Origin: JANNBN01 sp031430595
GTDB taxonomy: Bacteria > Actinomycetota > Acidimicrobiia > Acidimicrobiales > JANYDT01
Reading direction: 5' to 3'
NCBI GenBank assembly: GCA_031430595.1
Contig: JANPBU010000030.1
Coordinates: 1 to 64,000, forward strand
Length of the DNA stretch: 64,000 nucleotides
The translations under genes and the position numbers were made by a program. The notes under the pieces are model-generated. The model saw nothing but the letters and a program-made list of their open reading frames with translations, searched no databases and was not told the DNA's origin. Below are positions 24,335 to 31,433 of the stretch, in pieces; positions within the stretch are counted from its first letter, which is position 1, and every line of letters starts with the position of its first letter.

Positions 24335-24706
24335 CTAGCGAACGAGTACCAGGCAGAACGGGTGACCTGCGGGGTCAAGGTAAACCCGAAAATGCGGGTC
24401 ATTCGATGGGCCCGCTGATCGTGCTCCGATGGCCATAATCGCCGCTTCCGCCACATCGAGGTCGACAACATCAAAGTCGAGGTGGGCTTGTTGGGGACGT
24501 TCTTGGCCGGGCCAGATTGGGGCGTGGTAATCGTTGACCTGTTGGAATGCAATCGACGCGCCAACCTCGCTCTGCAGCACAACCCAGTCGTCCTCGTCTT
24601 GGTCTTTGATTGTGCCACCGCAGATGGCGGCATAGAACAAGGCGAGCTCTTGGGGGTTTGGGCAGTCGAGTGCGACCAAACTGAAACTGGCGATAGGGCT
24701 GTTCAT
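24335..24706 (-). CDS. Glyoxalase/bleomycin-resistance (VOC) family protein
   Basis: The 123-residue product has the two beta-alpha-beta-beta-beta modules of the VOC fold: SFSLVALDCPNPQELALFYA at the start, HLDFDVVDLDVAEAAIMAIG in the middle, and VYLDPAGHPFCLVLV at the end. These are metal-dependent lyases, dioxygenases or binding proteins. Substrate unknown. It is convergent with the phosphotransferase gene. Confidence 0.82.
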   Translation of the reverse strand: MNSPIASFSLVALDCPNPQELALFYAAICGGTIKDQDEDDWVVLQSEVGASIAFQQVNDYHAPIWPGQERPQQAHLDFDVVDLDVAEAAIMAIGARSAGPSNDPHFRVYLDPAGHPFCLVLVR

Positions 24707-24730
24707 CTCTCAACCCTAATGGCGCGGGGT

Positions 24731-24775
24731 GGTTTCTGCAGTTGTGTCAGCTTGCGCTTACGCAACTGCAGAAAC
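24731..24775 (+). repeat. Left copy of a palindromic element flanking the AbiEi/DUF559 gene
   Basis: GTTTCTGCAGTTGTGT (24732-24747) and ACGCAACTGCAGAAAC (24760-24775) are inverted with one G-T mismatch around a 12-nt loop. The first 20 bases, GGTTTCTGCAGTTGTGTCAG (24731-24750), recur without change at 25717-25736 on the other side of the gene. The right arm overlaps the last codons and stop of the gene on the minus strand. Confidence 0.85.
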
Positions 24776-25672
24776 GAGCACCTCGGCGAGCACTTCGAGT
24801 AGCGACGATGCGTTGCGGGTATCGGCAACCACTACCGGAAGAATGACCCAACCGTTGGCGCTCAGTTCCCGATCTCGAACCATCGTGCGACCCCAGTCGG
24901 AAGGGTTTGAATGGAATTGCCAGCTTTGCGCCTCAAGGCCTATTCGGAATTGCGGCCAGGCCACATCGATCTCACGGCGTTTCCCAGTGCGCAGGGTTAT
25001 GCGGTAATTCCGGATGGGTGTTGGAAGCCCGTGCTTTCGCAGGACGTTGCTGAGATCTTGCTCAAGGAAGCTGCGAACAAGACCTTGTCCATTGAGTCGA
25101 TCATCAAGAATTCGATCGATCATCCTTCGACCCCGATACCAGCCATTTTCGTTGTGGGCACGTTGAAGTCGATTGAGCGACGTCAGCTTTGTGTGAATCA
25201 GAGAATCGGCAGCGACAGCTAGTTCATCTTCCGAGAGAACCGATGCGCTTTCGATGATCGCCTGCCAGGGTCGCGAGATTGCGATGTCGAAGTGCCGTCC
25301 AAGGTTCGATAATCCGGGGCCGGCCACCTGATGGGTGCGGATGTTTGCGAGGCGAATTTGTCGGGTGCACGAGATCTCGGCTCGTTGGGATTGGGTTCGT
25401 AACGTGGCCCCGTGGATGGCGAGCGCAGAGGTGTGCGAAACCCATGCATCCTCGGTGACGAGTACAGCGGCTAACGCTTGGCGTTGCGGCGTCAGTGAGA
25501 CATTCGACAGTGCACGTACCCCCCGTCTGACATGGCTGAGGGAGTCGATAGCGACTCGAGCGTGCACCGCCTCGCGGCAGTGCCCGGCGTTGTACAACTG
25601 AGCGGTCGGAATAAGGCCGTCGTACGTGGCGGCTAGTTCTGCGATGAGGCGATCTAGGGCGAGGGTTTGCAT
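24758..25672 (-). CDS. AbiEi-antitoxin-like / DUF559 (Vsr-like endonuclease fold) protein
   Basis: The 304-residue product has an N-terminal winged-helix-like part (LIAELAATYDGLIPTAQLYN) resembling the AbiEi antitoxin domain. Its C-terminal DUF559-like part is related to the very-short-patch-repair endonuclease fold (KRREIDVAWPQFRIGLEAQS, then RDRELSANGWVILPV). The acidic residues in REIDVAW and IGLEAQ fit a PD-(D/E)xK core. No AbiEii toxin lies next to it. Many actinobacteria carry several such solitary genes; their role is unproved. Here it is bracketed by two copies of a palindrome that share an exact 20-21 bp direct repeat, and its final residues VSAVA are encoded by one arm of the palindrome. 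Confidence 0.75.
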   Translation of the reverse strand: MQTLALDRLIAELAATYDGLIPTAQLYNAGHCREAVHARVAIDSLSHVRRGVRALSNVSLTPQRQALAAVLVTEDAWVSHTSALAIHGATLRTQSQRAEISCTRQIRLANIRTHQVAGPGLSNLGRHFDIAISRPWQAIIESASVLSEDELAVAADSLIHTKLTSLNRLQRAHNENGWYRGRRMIDRILDDRLNGQGLVRSFLEQDLSNVLRKHGLPTPIRNYRITLRTGKRREIDVAWPQFRIGLEAQSWQFHSNPSDWGRTMVRDRELSANGWVILPVVVADTRNASSLLEVLAEVLVSAVA

Positions 25673-25716
25673 CAGGTGCTCCTCTGGTCGAATGAAGTGA
25701 CATGTGAGGCGAACCT

Positions 25717-25761
25717 GGTTTCTGCAGTTGTGTCAGTAACGACTGACGCAAGTGAAGAAAC
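25717..25761 (+). repeat. Right copy of the palindromic element flanking the AbiEi/DUF559 gene
   Basis: GTTTCTGCAGTTGTGTCAG (25718-25736) and CTGACGCAAGTGAAGAAAC (25743-25761) are inverted with 16 of 19 positions matching around TAACGA. It lies about 45 nt upstream of the gene's start codon. The left half is identical to 24731-24750. Without T-runs it is not a standard terminator. Confidence 0.85.
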
Positions 25762-25844
25762 GGCTGCGAGATGCTGGCAAAGGGACCTTACCTCGGCCCG
25801 GCGGCGTACTACGTTGGGTGCATGCACACGGGCGGAGGCGACGA

Positions 25845-27047
25845 ATGAATACGGCCCCGGTGTTTGTTTCCCGAATTGTGGGCCTTCCTCTTTCTGACCC
25901 AGATGGTTCAGTGGTCGGAAGGCTGGTCGATGTCATCCTGGGGCATCCGGCGGTTGATTCGCCTCCGCCAGTTGTGGGGTTCGTGGCGGAAGTGCAGCGT
26001 CGCCAAATTTTCGTTGGTTCAAACCGGGTTTCTGAACTCGATATCACCGGGGCGCGGTTGTTAGTCGGAACGGTTGATCTTCGCCGGTTCAAGCTTCGTA
26101 CCGGTGAGTTGATGTGTCGGCGCGACCTGTTTGATCAGCCGACTAATCGCGAAATCATCAACGACGTTGCGATCCGAATCGTGGCGGGGCAGGCTCGGCA
26201 GTGGGAAGTGGCCGGGGTGTCGCTGGTGTCGAGCGGTATCTTGCGCCGTCGCCGCACGGGCCGTTTAACAAACGCCGATGTGTTGGTTCCGTTTTTTCCA
26301 AGCGGAACCGTAGCTATGCATATCTCTGAGTTGCGCGAGATGCATGCTGCTGATGCGGCAACTCACGTGTCAACGATGACTAATGCCGATCGGGCTGCGG
26401 TTGCCGACGCACTTGGCGATGAGGAACTGGCCGAGCTACTCGAAGAGCTTCCTGATGATGAGGGGGTGTTGTTGCTGGAGTCGCTTGACGTTGAGAGGGC
26501 TGCCGATGTGCTTGAAGAAATGGAAGCTGACGACGCGGCCGACCTTCTTGGCGAGATGCCGGTTGAAGAACGCGAAGAGGTATTGGCGGCAATGGACCCG
26601 ACCGATGCCGACGTGTTGCGTCGCCTCGTTCAGTATTCGCCCGAGTCGGCGGGTGGGTTGATGAATCCGTATCCGCTGATTCTTGGGCCAACCGCAACGG
26701 TTGCTGAAGCGTTGGCCCACATCCGCGACCCCGATCTTCCTGCCGCCGAGGCGTCTCACGTGTTTGTGTGTGAGCCTCCGCTTGATACCCCGACTGGCCG
26801 ATACTTGGGCCCCGTTGGGTTTCAACGTCTTCTTCGAGAGCCGCCTGCCACACCGTTGAGTCGATGTCTTGATGAGGTTCCAGAGCCCGTGGGGCCGGAC
26901 CTTCCCATGGCTGAATTGGCCCGCCGATTGGCCCAGTACGACGTGGTCGCGGTTCCGGTAACCGATGTTCAGGGACGATTGTTGGGGGCGGTGTCTGTTG
27001 ACGACGTGCTCGACCACCTGTTGCCTGAGGGTTGGAGGCGGAAATGA
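25845..27047 (+). CDS. MgtE N-terminal domain and CBS-domain protein (no transporter domain)
   Basis: The 400-residue product begins with a PRC-barrel-like part (FVSRIVGLPLSDPDGSVVGR). A helical MgtE_N domain follows with repeated Asp/Glu helices (ELAELLEELPDDEGVLLLES, VLEEMEADDAADLLGEMPVE), then a CBS pair (YSPESAGGLMNPYPLIL, VAVPVTDVQGRLLGAVSVDD). The membrane domain of a true MgtE Mg2+ channel is missing, so it is likely a sensor or regulator. The ATG at 25845 has a good GGAGG; the frame is open upstream but lies in the repeat. It overlaps the DUF1003 gene by 4 nt; this pair is common in actinobacteria. Confidence 0.85.
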   Translation: MNTAPVFVSRIVGLPLSDPDGSVVGRLVDVILGHPAVDSPPPVVGFVAEVQRRQIFVGSNRVSELDITGARLLVGTVDLRRFKLRTGELMCRRDLFDQPTNREIINDVAIRIVAGQARQWEVAGVSLVSSGILRRRRTGRLTNADVLVPFFPSGTVAMHISELREMHAADAATHVSTMTNADRAAVADALGDEELAELLEELPDDEGVLLLESLDVERAADVLEEMEADDAADLLGEMPVEEREEVLAAMDPTDADVLRRLVQYSPESAGGLMNPYPLILGPTATVAEALAHIRDPDLPAAEASHVFVCEPPLDTPTGRYLGPVGFQRLLREPPATPLSRCLDEVPEPVGPDLPMAELARRLAQYDVVAVPVTDVQGRLLGAVSVDDVLDHLLPEGWRRK

Positions 27048-27625
27048 TCTCCTTGCGAAAACTTCGTCGAAAGCCAGAGGTTGAGGCGCCACGACGTTTG
27101 GTGAAGGGGGCGCGTAAAGAGGGTCGAAGTGCGACCATTACTCGTGGCCGTGCCGATTTGAGTGCCCCTCGTCGCCGGGGTTTGAACCTTGGTATTCACT
27201 ATGACCCCGAGGCGTTTGGCCGCTTCTCTGAGGGTATTGCACGGTTTATTGGAACCGCACGATTCCTCGTGTACCAGTCGATTTTCATTGCGTTATGGAT
27301 TATTCATAACGCGTTCGCGCCAGAGCGGTTTCGGGTCGAGAAGTTTCCATTTGCGTTCCTGACGCTGATTTTGTCGTTGCAGGCTGCCTATGCGGCCCCG
27401 TTGATTTTGTTGGCGCAGAACCGCCAGGAATTGCGTGATCGCCGCCAAAATGAACGTGACCGTGGGGTTGCGTCTCGCACTCAGGCTGATGCCGAATACA
27501 TCACGCGCGAATTGGCGTCGATCCGTTTGGGCCTTGCCGATGTCGCAACGGTTGAAGAGGTAGAGAAAGCTTTCGAGAAGGCACTGGCGAAAGCACTCGA
27601 CAAAATCGAAAAGCAGCGTTCATAA
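27044..27625 (+). CDS. DUF1003 membrane protein
   Basis: The 193-residue product has a basic N-terminal tail, then the DUF1003 core: FSEGIARFIGTARFLVYQSI, a membrane pair including LWIIHNAFAPERF and FPFAFLTLILSLQAAYAAPL, then RQELRDRRQNERDRG, and a helical C-terminus. Function is unknown. It starts inside the stop of the MgtE_N gene (ATGA) with GGAGG upstream, so the two are translated together and may form one complex. Confidence 0.85.
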   Translation: MISLRKLRRKPEVEAPRRLVKGARKEGRSATITRGRADLSAPRRRGLNLGIHYDPEAFGRFSEGIARFIGTARFLVYQSIFIALWIIHNAFAPERFRVEKFPFAFLTLILSLQAAYAAPLILLAQNRQELRDRRQNERDRGVASRTQADAEYITRELASIRLGLADVATVEEVEKAFEKALAKALDKIEKQRS

Positions 27626-27629
27626 TTTC

Positions 27630-27833
27630 ATGAAGATGCTGATCGATATCGACGAAGAGGGTCTGGCGATGGCGCAAAAACTCTTGAAAACAACAACCGC
27701 AGAAGAGACGGTGAACCGGGCGGTGCGAGCGGTGGTTGTTCAGGCGGCTCGAAACGCGGAGATTGATCGATTGGCCGTCGGGGTACCCGACCTTCTTGAT
27801 CCTGTGATCATGGCTGCGGCATGGCTGAGGTAG
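27630..27833 (+). CDS. VapB-like antitoxin without a toxin partner
   Basis: The 67-residue product matches the VapB antitoxin family: MLIDIDEEGLAMAQKLLKTT followed by AEETVNRAVRAVVVQAARN, a ribbon-helix-helix DNA-binding start. VapB proteins repress their operon and neutralise a PIN-domain VapC RNase normally encoded right after. Here the next 200 nt contain no vapC. It begins 4 nt after the DUF1003 stop, so it may be expressed as part of that operon. Confidence 0.7.
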   Translation: MKMLIDIDEEGLAMAQKLLKTTTAEETVNRAVRAVVVQAARNAEIDRLAVGVPDLLDPVIMAAAWLR

Positions 27834-28030
27834 CACTCTGGTCATGGCGATGGCGACCTCCCAAGTTTCGCAACGCGCTTAATGATCGAACTTGAGATGC
27901 TTTGGTTGATTTGAACTCATGAGAATCTGGGACATAGCGTCGATTACTCACCAGCGTTTGGAGTGGGTAGTTCCCCGAGGGTCGGTGCCGTAGGCACTCA
28001 GAGCGAAACCCGCCGGAAGGGGTTGACGGT
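27834..28030 (+). other. Gap after the VapB-like gene
   Basis: No gene is recognised. A 24-codon frame starting with ATG at 27920 (MRIWDIASITHQRL) has no family match and no good ribosome binding site. The place where a vapC toxin gene would normally be contains no PIN-domain motif in any frame. Confidence 0.4.
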
Positions 28031-28628
28031 GTGGCTCTACTTCGGTGGCATCCGCGGGTTTTATTGGTTGGCGAGATTACGTTTCTCCTTGGCGACCGAG
28101 TGGCGGTGGTCTTAGTTACCCTGCTGGCTGTTGCCTTTTCCATAGCGTTTGTTGCTGGGTTTGGTCGTGGTCCAAAACGACTTTGGCCCACGGTTGATGC
28201 GGGTAAGGACATTCGTTTGCTCGCCGAGTCATTGAAGGGAAAGATCAATGTTTCTGGCCTACCTGTTCGATGCTCGCCCACTCCGTATTCGGGATCCTCC
28301 GCGACCGGCTTTGCCTATGTGTTGGTCGTTCTCGATTCCGAGAGTCGAAGGAAAGTTGTGGCCTATACGTCGGGTCTTCCTAAGGGCGAATTTGCTTCAA
28401 AGGACCTCGGCAATCCATGGTTTGCGGAACTGGGCTCGCTATTCGTCAACGGATCGACTCTCGCAGTAGCGAGCGGTGATTGCCGATCGGCTTGATGATG
28501 GAAAGTCCTGGTGTCCCCACGCGGAGAAAGTGTTTCCCCAGGTCGACCCTTTCCCGATGGGAGCCGGATCATCGTTTGAGGGTTTGGCTCAGCCCTACAA
28601 CTTCTCAGCTCTCGTGGGATTTCAATGA
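28031..28628 (+). pseudogene. Small membrane-anchored protein, probable frameshift
   Basis: The first frame (28031-28495, GTG start) gives 154 residues with one membrane segment (LVTLLAVAFSIAFVAGFGRG) and a soluble part. Just before its stop, the +1 frame becomes open from 28470 and reads AVIADRLDDGKSWCPHAEKV, then VFPQVDPFPMGAGSSFEG. It ends at a TGA (28626-28628) that overlaps the ATG of the next small gene in an ATGA. That coupling suggests the second frame is the real end, with an indel between 28460 and 28475. I do not recognise the family. Confidence 0.4.
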
Positions 28629-28741
28629 CTCGTAAAAACGTGAAGCTTAGGGATGTGCTCGCAGCGTTGATGGTCGTTTGTGTGCCACTTGCTTTGTTCT
28701 TTTACTTTGGCTTTCGTGCGTGGGCTGAAACGGGGCGATGA
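28625..28741 (+). CDS. 38-residue single-pass membrane peptide
   Basis: The frame reads MTRKNVKLRDVLAALMVVCV and then PLALFFYFGFRAWAETGR: a basic start and one hydrophobic helix. Its ATG overlaps the preceding stop (ATGA). No family is recognised. It may be a small membrane subunit made together with the preceding, frameshifted gene. Confidence 0.4.
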   Translation: MTRKNVKLRDVLAALMVVCVPLALFFYFGFRAWAETGR

Positions 28742-28917
28742 TAGTTTTTCGGTCTGCAGCACCAATTAGAATAGGTGACTACAATCCGCTGGGAACGGTG
28801 AAGATCTCAGGGTCCAGGGGCTTTCGCTGCTGCCGTGATAGCCCTCTTGGTTACTGTGTTCCTGTCTCGACGATGTGGGCCTCAGGCCTTGCCTCGGTTG
28901 CTTACACTTGGGTCGTT

Positions 28918-29436
28918 ATGCAGGCACTCCGGATTGTTCCGTTCGTTTTTCTTGTCCTCGGGCTGGTTAGCTGTTCCGCATCAGATCCGTCAGAACGCGC
29001 TGTCGCAAGTCAACGGGCAGTTACACCGGTTTCCGAGTTGTTTTTCGAAGACAAGGTGCCCCTCACCAAACCGCCATGTACTGACGTGTTGTCGACCTGG
29101 AAAAAGAAGCCTGAAAACCTGTTTTTTCTTGGTTGCAGCGACGGCACAAACGCCCAAATCGACACGCTTGAGTACCGGTATTCCGTAGCCGGGGCCAACG
29201 CCAAACCGGTCGAGAAATTCCTTATTGATACATACTCGATGGCCCCACTTGCGTTCGTGTGTTGCGGTTGGGAACCGCGCCCCGTTGAAGGGTCGACTTC
29301 ACGGTTGGGTGTCTTTCGCAACGAAGAGGGTTTCTATTACGAAATCGCAATGGGCTCAGGCGAGTCGGTCGAAAAAGACTGGTCGAAGATCCCAACATTC
29401 CACGTCACCGTCGAACTGTTTCTCGACCTGGTGTAG
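28918..29436 (+). CDS. Putative lipoprotein of unknown function
   Basis: The 172-residue product starts MQALRIVPFVFLVLGLVSCS, a lipoprotein signal with the lipobox LVSC. Four further cysteines (PPCTDV, LGCSDG, FVCCGW) suggest disulfides in the exported domain. The frame is open upstream to 28738, but that part is not protein-like. No homologous family is recognised. The stretch 28742-28917 contains no supported gene. Confidence 0.55.
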   Translation: MQALRIVPFVFLVLGLVSCSASDPSERAVASQRAVTPVSELFFEDKVPLTKPPCTDVLSTWKKKPENLFFLGCSDGTNAQIDTLEYRYSVAGANAKPVEKFLIDTYSMAPLAFVCCGWEPRPVEGSTSRLGVFRNEEGFYYEIAMGSGESVEKDWSKIPTFHVTVELFLDLV

Positions 29437-29457
29437 CAGTCGGTGGGCCTGCGATTC

Positions 29458-29525
29458 CTGCGTAAAAGTGGGGTTTTGAGCTGCGTAAAAGTAGGGTTTG
29501 AAGCTGCGTGAAATTAGGGGTAGCC
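29458..29525 (+). repeat. Three 23-bp tandem repeats upstream of the DUF4143 ATPase gene
   Basis: Units begin at 29458, 29481 and 29504, each opening with CTGCGTAAAAGT, CTGCGTAAAAGT and CTGCGTGAAATT and continuing with GGGG or AGGG. The spacing is exactly 23 nt; the third copy is diverged and lies at the gene start. They look like an array of protein-binding sites, or an amplified leader tied to this gene family. Confidence 0.8.
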
Positions 29526-29531
29526 TTTTGT

Positions 29532-30779
29532 GTGCCCGAATATCTCGACCGACTTCTAGATCCGTGGCTTGCCGAACTGGTCGCTGACGCCCCGGGGGTC
29601 ATGTTGGTTGGACCGAGAGGGTGCGGAAAGACGACTTCCGCGTTACGTCTGGCAAATTCTGTGTTTCGCCTCGATCAAGACGACACCCGCGCCACCGTCT
29701 CGCAGAACCCAGATGCCGTCCTTGCTGATGCGGAACCACCGATTTTAGTCGATGAATGGCAAACCGCCCCGAACAGTCTGAGCGCCGCGAAACGCCTTAT
29801 TGACGCTAACCCGTTGCCCGGCCGATTTCTTTTCACCGGTTCGGCGACCGACACTCTTTCTGGTGGCGCATGGCCAGGAACCGGACGTTTCATCAGAGTC
29901 GCCATGTGGGGTCTTACCCAACGTGAAATTAACAAGAGCATCGCAAAACGAAACGAGACCTTCTTCGATCTACTTGCAGACGAATCGTTTGATGGAAGTC
30001 TTTTGCTTCCTGAGCATTGTCCCGATGCCAATGAGTACGTCGACATGGCATTGGCGTCCGGCTTTCCAGAAGCTCGGAACCGGAAAAGTGAACGGACCCG
30101 CCTCGCGTGGATCGACTCGTACATAGACCACTTAGTTGGAAGAGACATCGAGTTGGTCGGAGCTGTTCGGAATCCGCTCACCCTTCGTCGCTACCTTGCA
30201 GCCGTGGCAGCAAACACCGCTGGCACCCCTAGCTTGCAGTCGCTCATCACCGCAGCATCAATTGATCGCGAAACCGCAAATCGATTCGACGGGTTGCTAG
30301 AACGACTTTTCATCACTGAGCAAGTCCCGGCTTGGACGTCGAACCGATTGAGTCGAGTCAGCTCCACGAAAAAACGCTACCTCTGCGACCCCGCTCTAGT
30401 TGGTTCGTTAATCGGTCTTGATCGCCGATCGATTGTACGAAGCGCCGACCTTCTTGGGCGAATAATCGATACGTTTGTTGCTTCGCAAATTCGACCTGAG
30501 TTATCGCTTGGCAAACTTCCCGTCACGATGTTCCACGTTCGACAAGACGGGCGCCGAGAAATCGATCTCATCCTTGAGCGCAAAGATGGTGCGCTTGTCG
30601 CGATCGAAGTGAAGGCGGGAACAACAGTTGACCGAAGCGATGCCAGACACCTCATCTGGCTACGTGACCAATGCGATGCGGCCACCTTCCGAGCGGGTGT
30701 CCTATTTTACACCGGCCGGTTCGTTCGGCAATTGGATGAACGAGTTTGGGCTATACCAATTTGCGCCCTCTGGGGCTAG
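29532..30779 (+). CDS. AAA-type ATPase with DUF4143 C-terminal domain
   Basis: The 415-residue product has Walker A GPRGCGKTT and a Walker B-like ILVDEWQTAP, followed by sensor-like FLFTGSAT. The C-terminal DUF4143 region (FVASQIRPELS, DGRREIDLILERKDGALVAI, EVKAG) carries a PD-(D/E)xK-like nuclease core. Genes of this family are sporadic in bacteria and often behave as accessory genes; the role is unknown. The frame is open to 29508 (GTG within the third repeat), but the GTG at 29532 gives the usual start (V/M)PEYLDRLLDP. It is convergent with engB, 17 nt away. Confidence 0.8.
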   Translation: MPEYLDRLLDPWLAELVADAPGVMLVGPRGCGKTTSALRLANSVFRLDQDDTRATVSQNPDAVLADAEPPILVDEWQTAPNSLSAAKRLIDANPLPGRFLFTGSATDTLSGGAWPGTGRFIRVAMWGLTQREINKSIAKRNETFFDLLADESFDGSLLLPEHCPDANEYVDMALASGFPEARNRKSERTRLAWIDSYIDHLVGRDIELVGAVRNPLTLRRYLAAVAANTAGTPSLQSLITAASIDRETANRFDGLLERLFITEQVPAWTSNRLSRVSSTKKRYLCDPALVGSLIGLDRRSIVRSADLLGRIIDTFVASQIRPELSLGKLPVTMFHVRQDGRREIDLILERKDGALVAIEVKAGTTVDRSDARHLIWLRDQCDAATFRAGVLFYTGRFVRQLDERVWAIPICALWG

Positions 30780-30796
30780 CCGCGACAAGCGAGTCA

Positions 30797-31378
30797 CTAT
30801 TTTCCGACGCGGTGAAGGATCATTCTGAGGTCGTCGATTCCGGTGCCTTTTTCCGAACTTACCCAACACACATCGCTCATTTCGACCCCGCATTTTGCAG
30901 CAAGTTCTTCCTTGCGATGACCGATACGTGAGCCGCCAACCTTGTCGTGTTTCGTTGCAACGATTTGTATGGGAAGTTCGTAGTTGCGAGCCCATTCCAA
31001 CATGCCAATATCGAGCTTTGTTGGGCCGATCTCACCATCAATCAGTATGCATACAAGTTGTAACGACTCGCGTTCAAGCAAATAGTCTTCGATCATCGCT
31101 TGCCAGGTGTCGTGTAACGCATGCGGAACCTTCGCATAGCCGTACCCGGGAAGATCAACCACGGTTGGCCCGTTTGGCTGCTCGAAAATGTTGAGTAGCT
31201 GGGTACGCCCAGGCGTATTCGACACGTGAGCCAGCTGCTTTCGGTTGGCCAAAGCGTTGATCAATGATGACTTGCCCACGTTTGATCGACCGACCATCGC
31301 AACCTCGGCCCGGCTGGGCGGAAGGTCGGTGTAGCTCGTCGCTGAGCTAACAAACTTGAGTGGCAGCGGCGGAGGCAT
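30797..31378 (-). CDS. engB: Ribosome biogenesis GTP-binding protein EngB/YsxC
   Basis: The 193-residue product is a TRAFAC-class GTPase needed for late 50S assembly. G1 GRSNVGKSSLINAL, G2/G3 TPGRTQLLN and DLPGYGYAKVP, G4 ATKHDK, and G5 VSSEKGTGIDDL are all visible. Length is normal for the family. It has no partner gene here. Confidence 0.93.
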   Translation of the reverse strand: MPPPLPLKFVSSATSYTDLPPSRAEVAMVGRSNVGKSSLINALANRKQLAHVSNTPGRTQLLNIFEQPNGPTVVDLPGYGYAKVPHALHDTWQAMIEDYLLERESLQLVCILIDGEIGPTKLDIGMLEWARNYELPIQIVATKHDKVGGSRIGHRKEELAAKCGVEMSDVCWVSSEKGTGIDDLRMILHRVGK

Positions 31379-31433
31379 ACCCTAACGGTAGTCCTGTCTC
31401 GCAACCGCGGTGTTCGTCTGCGATGCTTAACAA

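Noticed and set aside
24731..25761. Palindromes around the DUF559 gene as ordinary terminators
   Set aside because: Neither has a T-run on either strand, and one lies upstream of the gene's start, so intrinsic termination does not explain them.
28738..28917. N-terminal extension of the lipoprotein gene
   Set aside because: The segment is Cys/Arg-rich and not protein-like; the start at 28918 gives a proper lipoprotein signal.
29508..29531. GTG at 29508 as the start of the DUF4143 gene
   Set aside because: It would place the protein start inside the third tandem repeat; the GTG at 29532 gives the normal family N-terminus. It remains a minor alternative.
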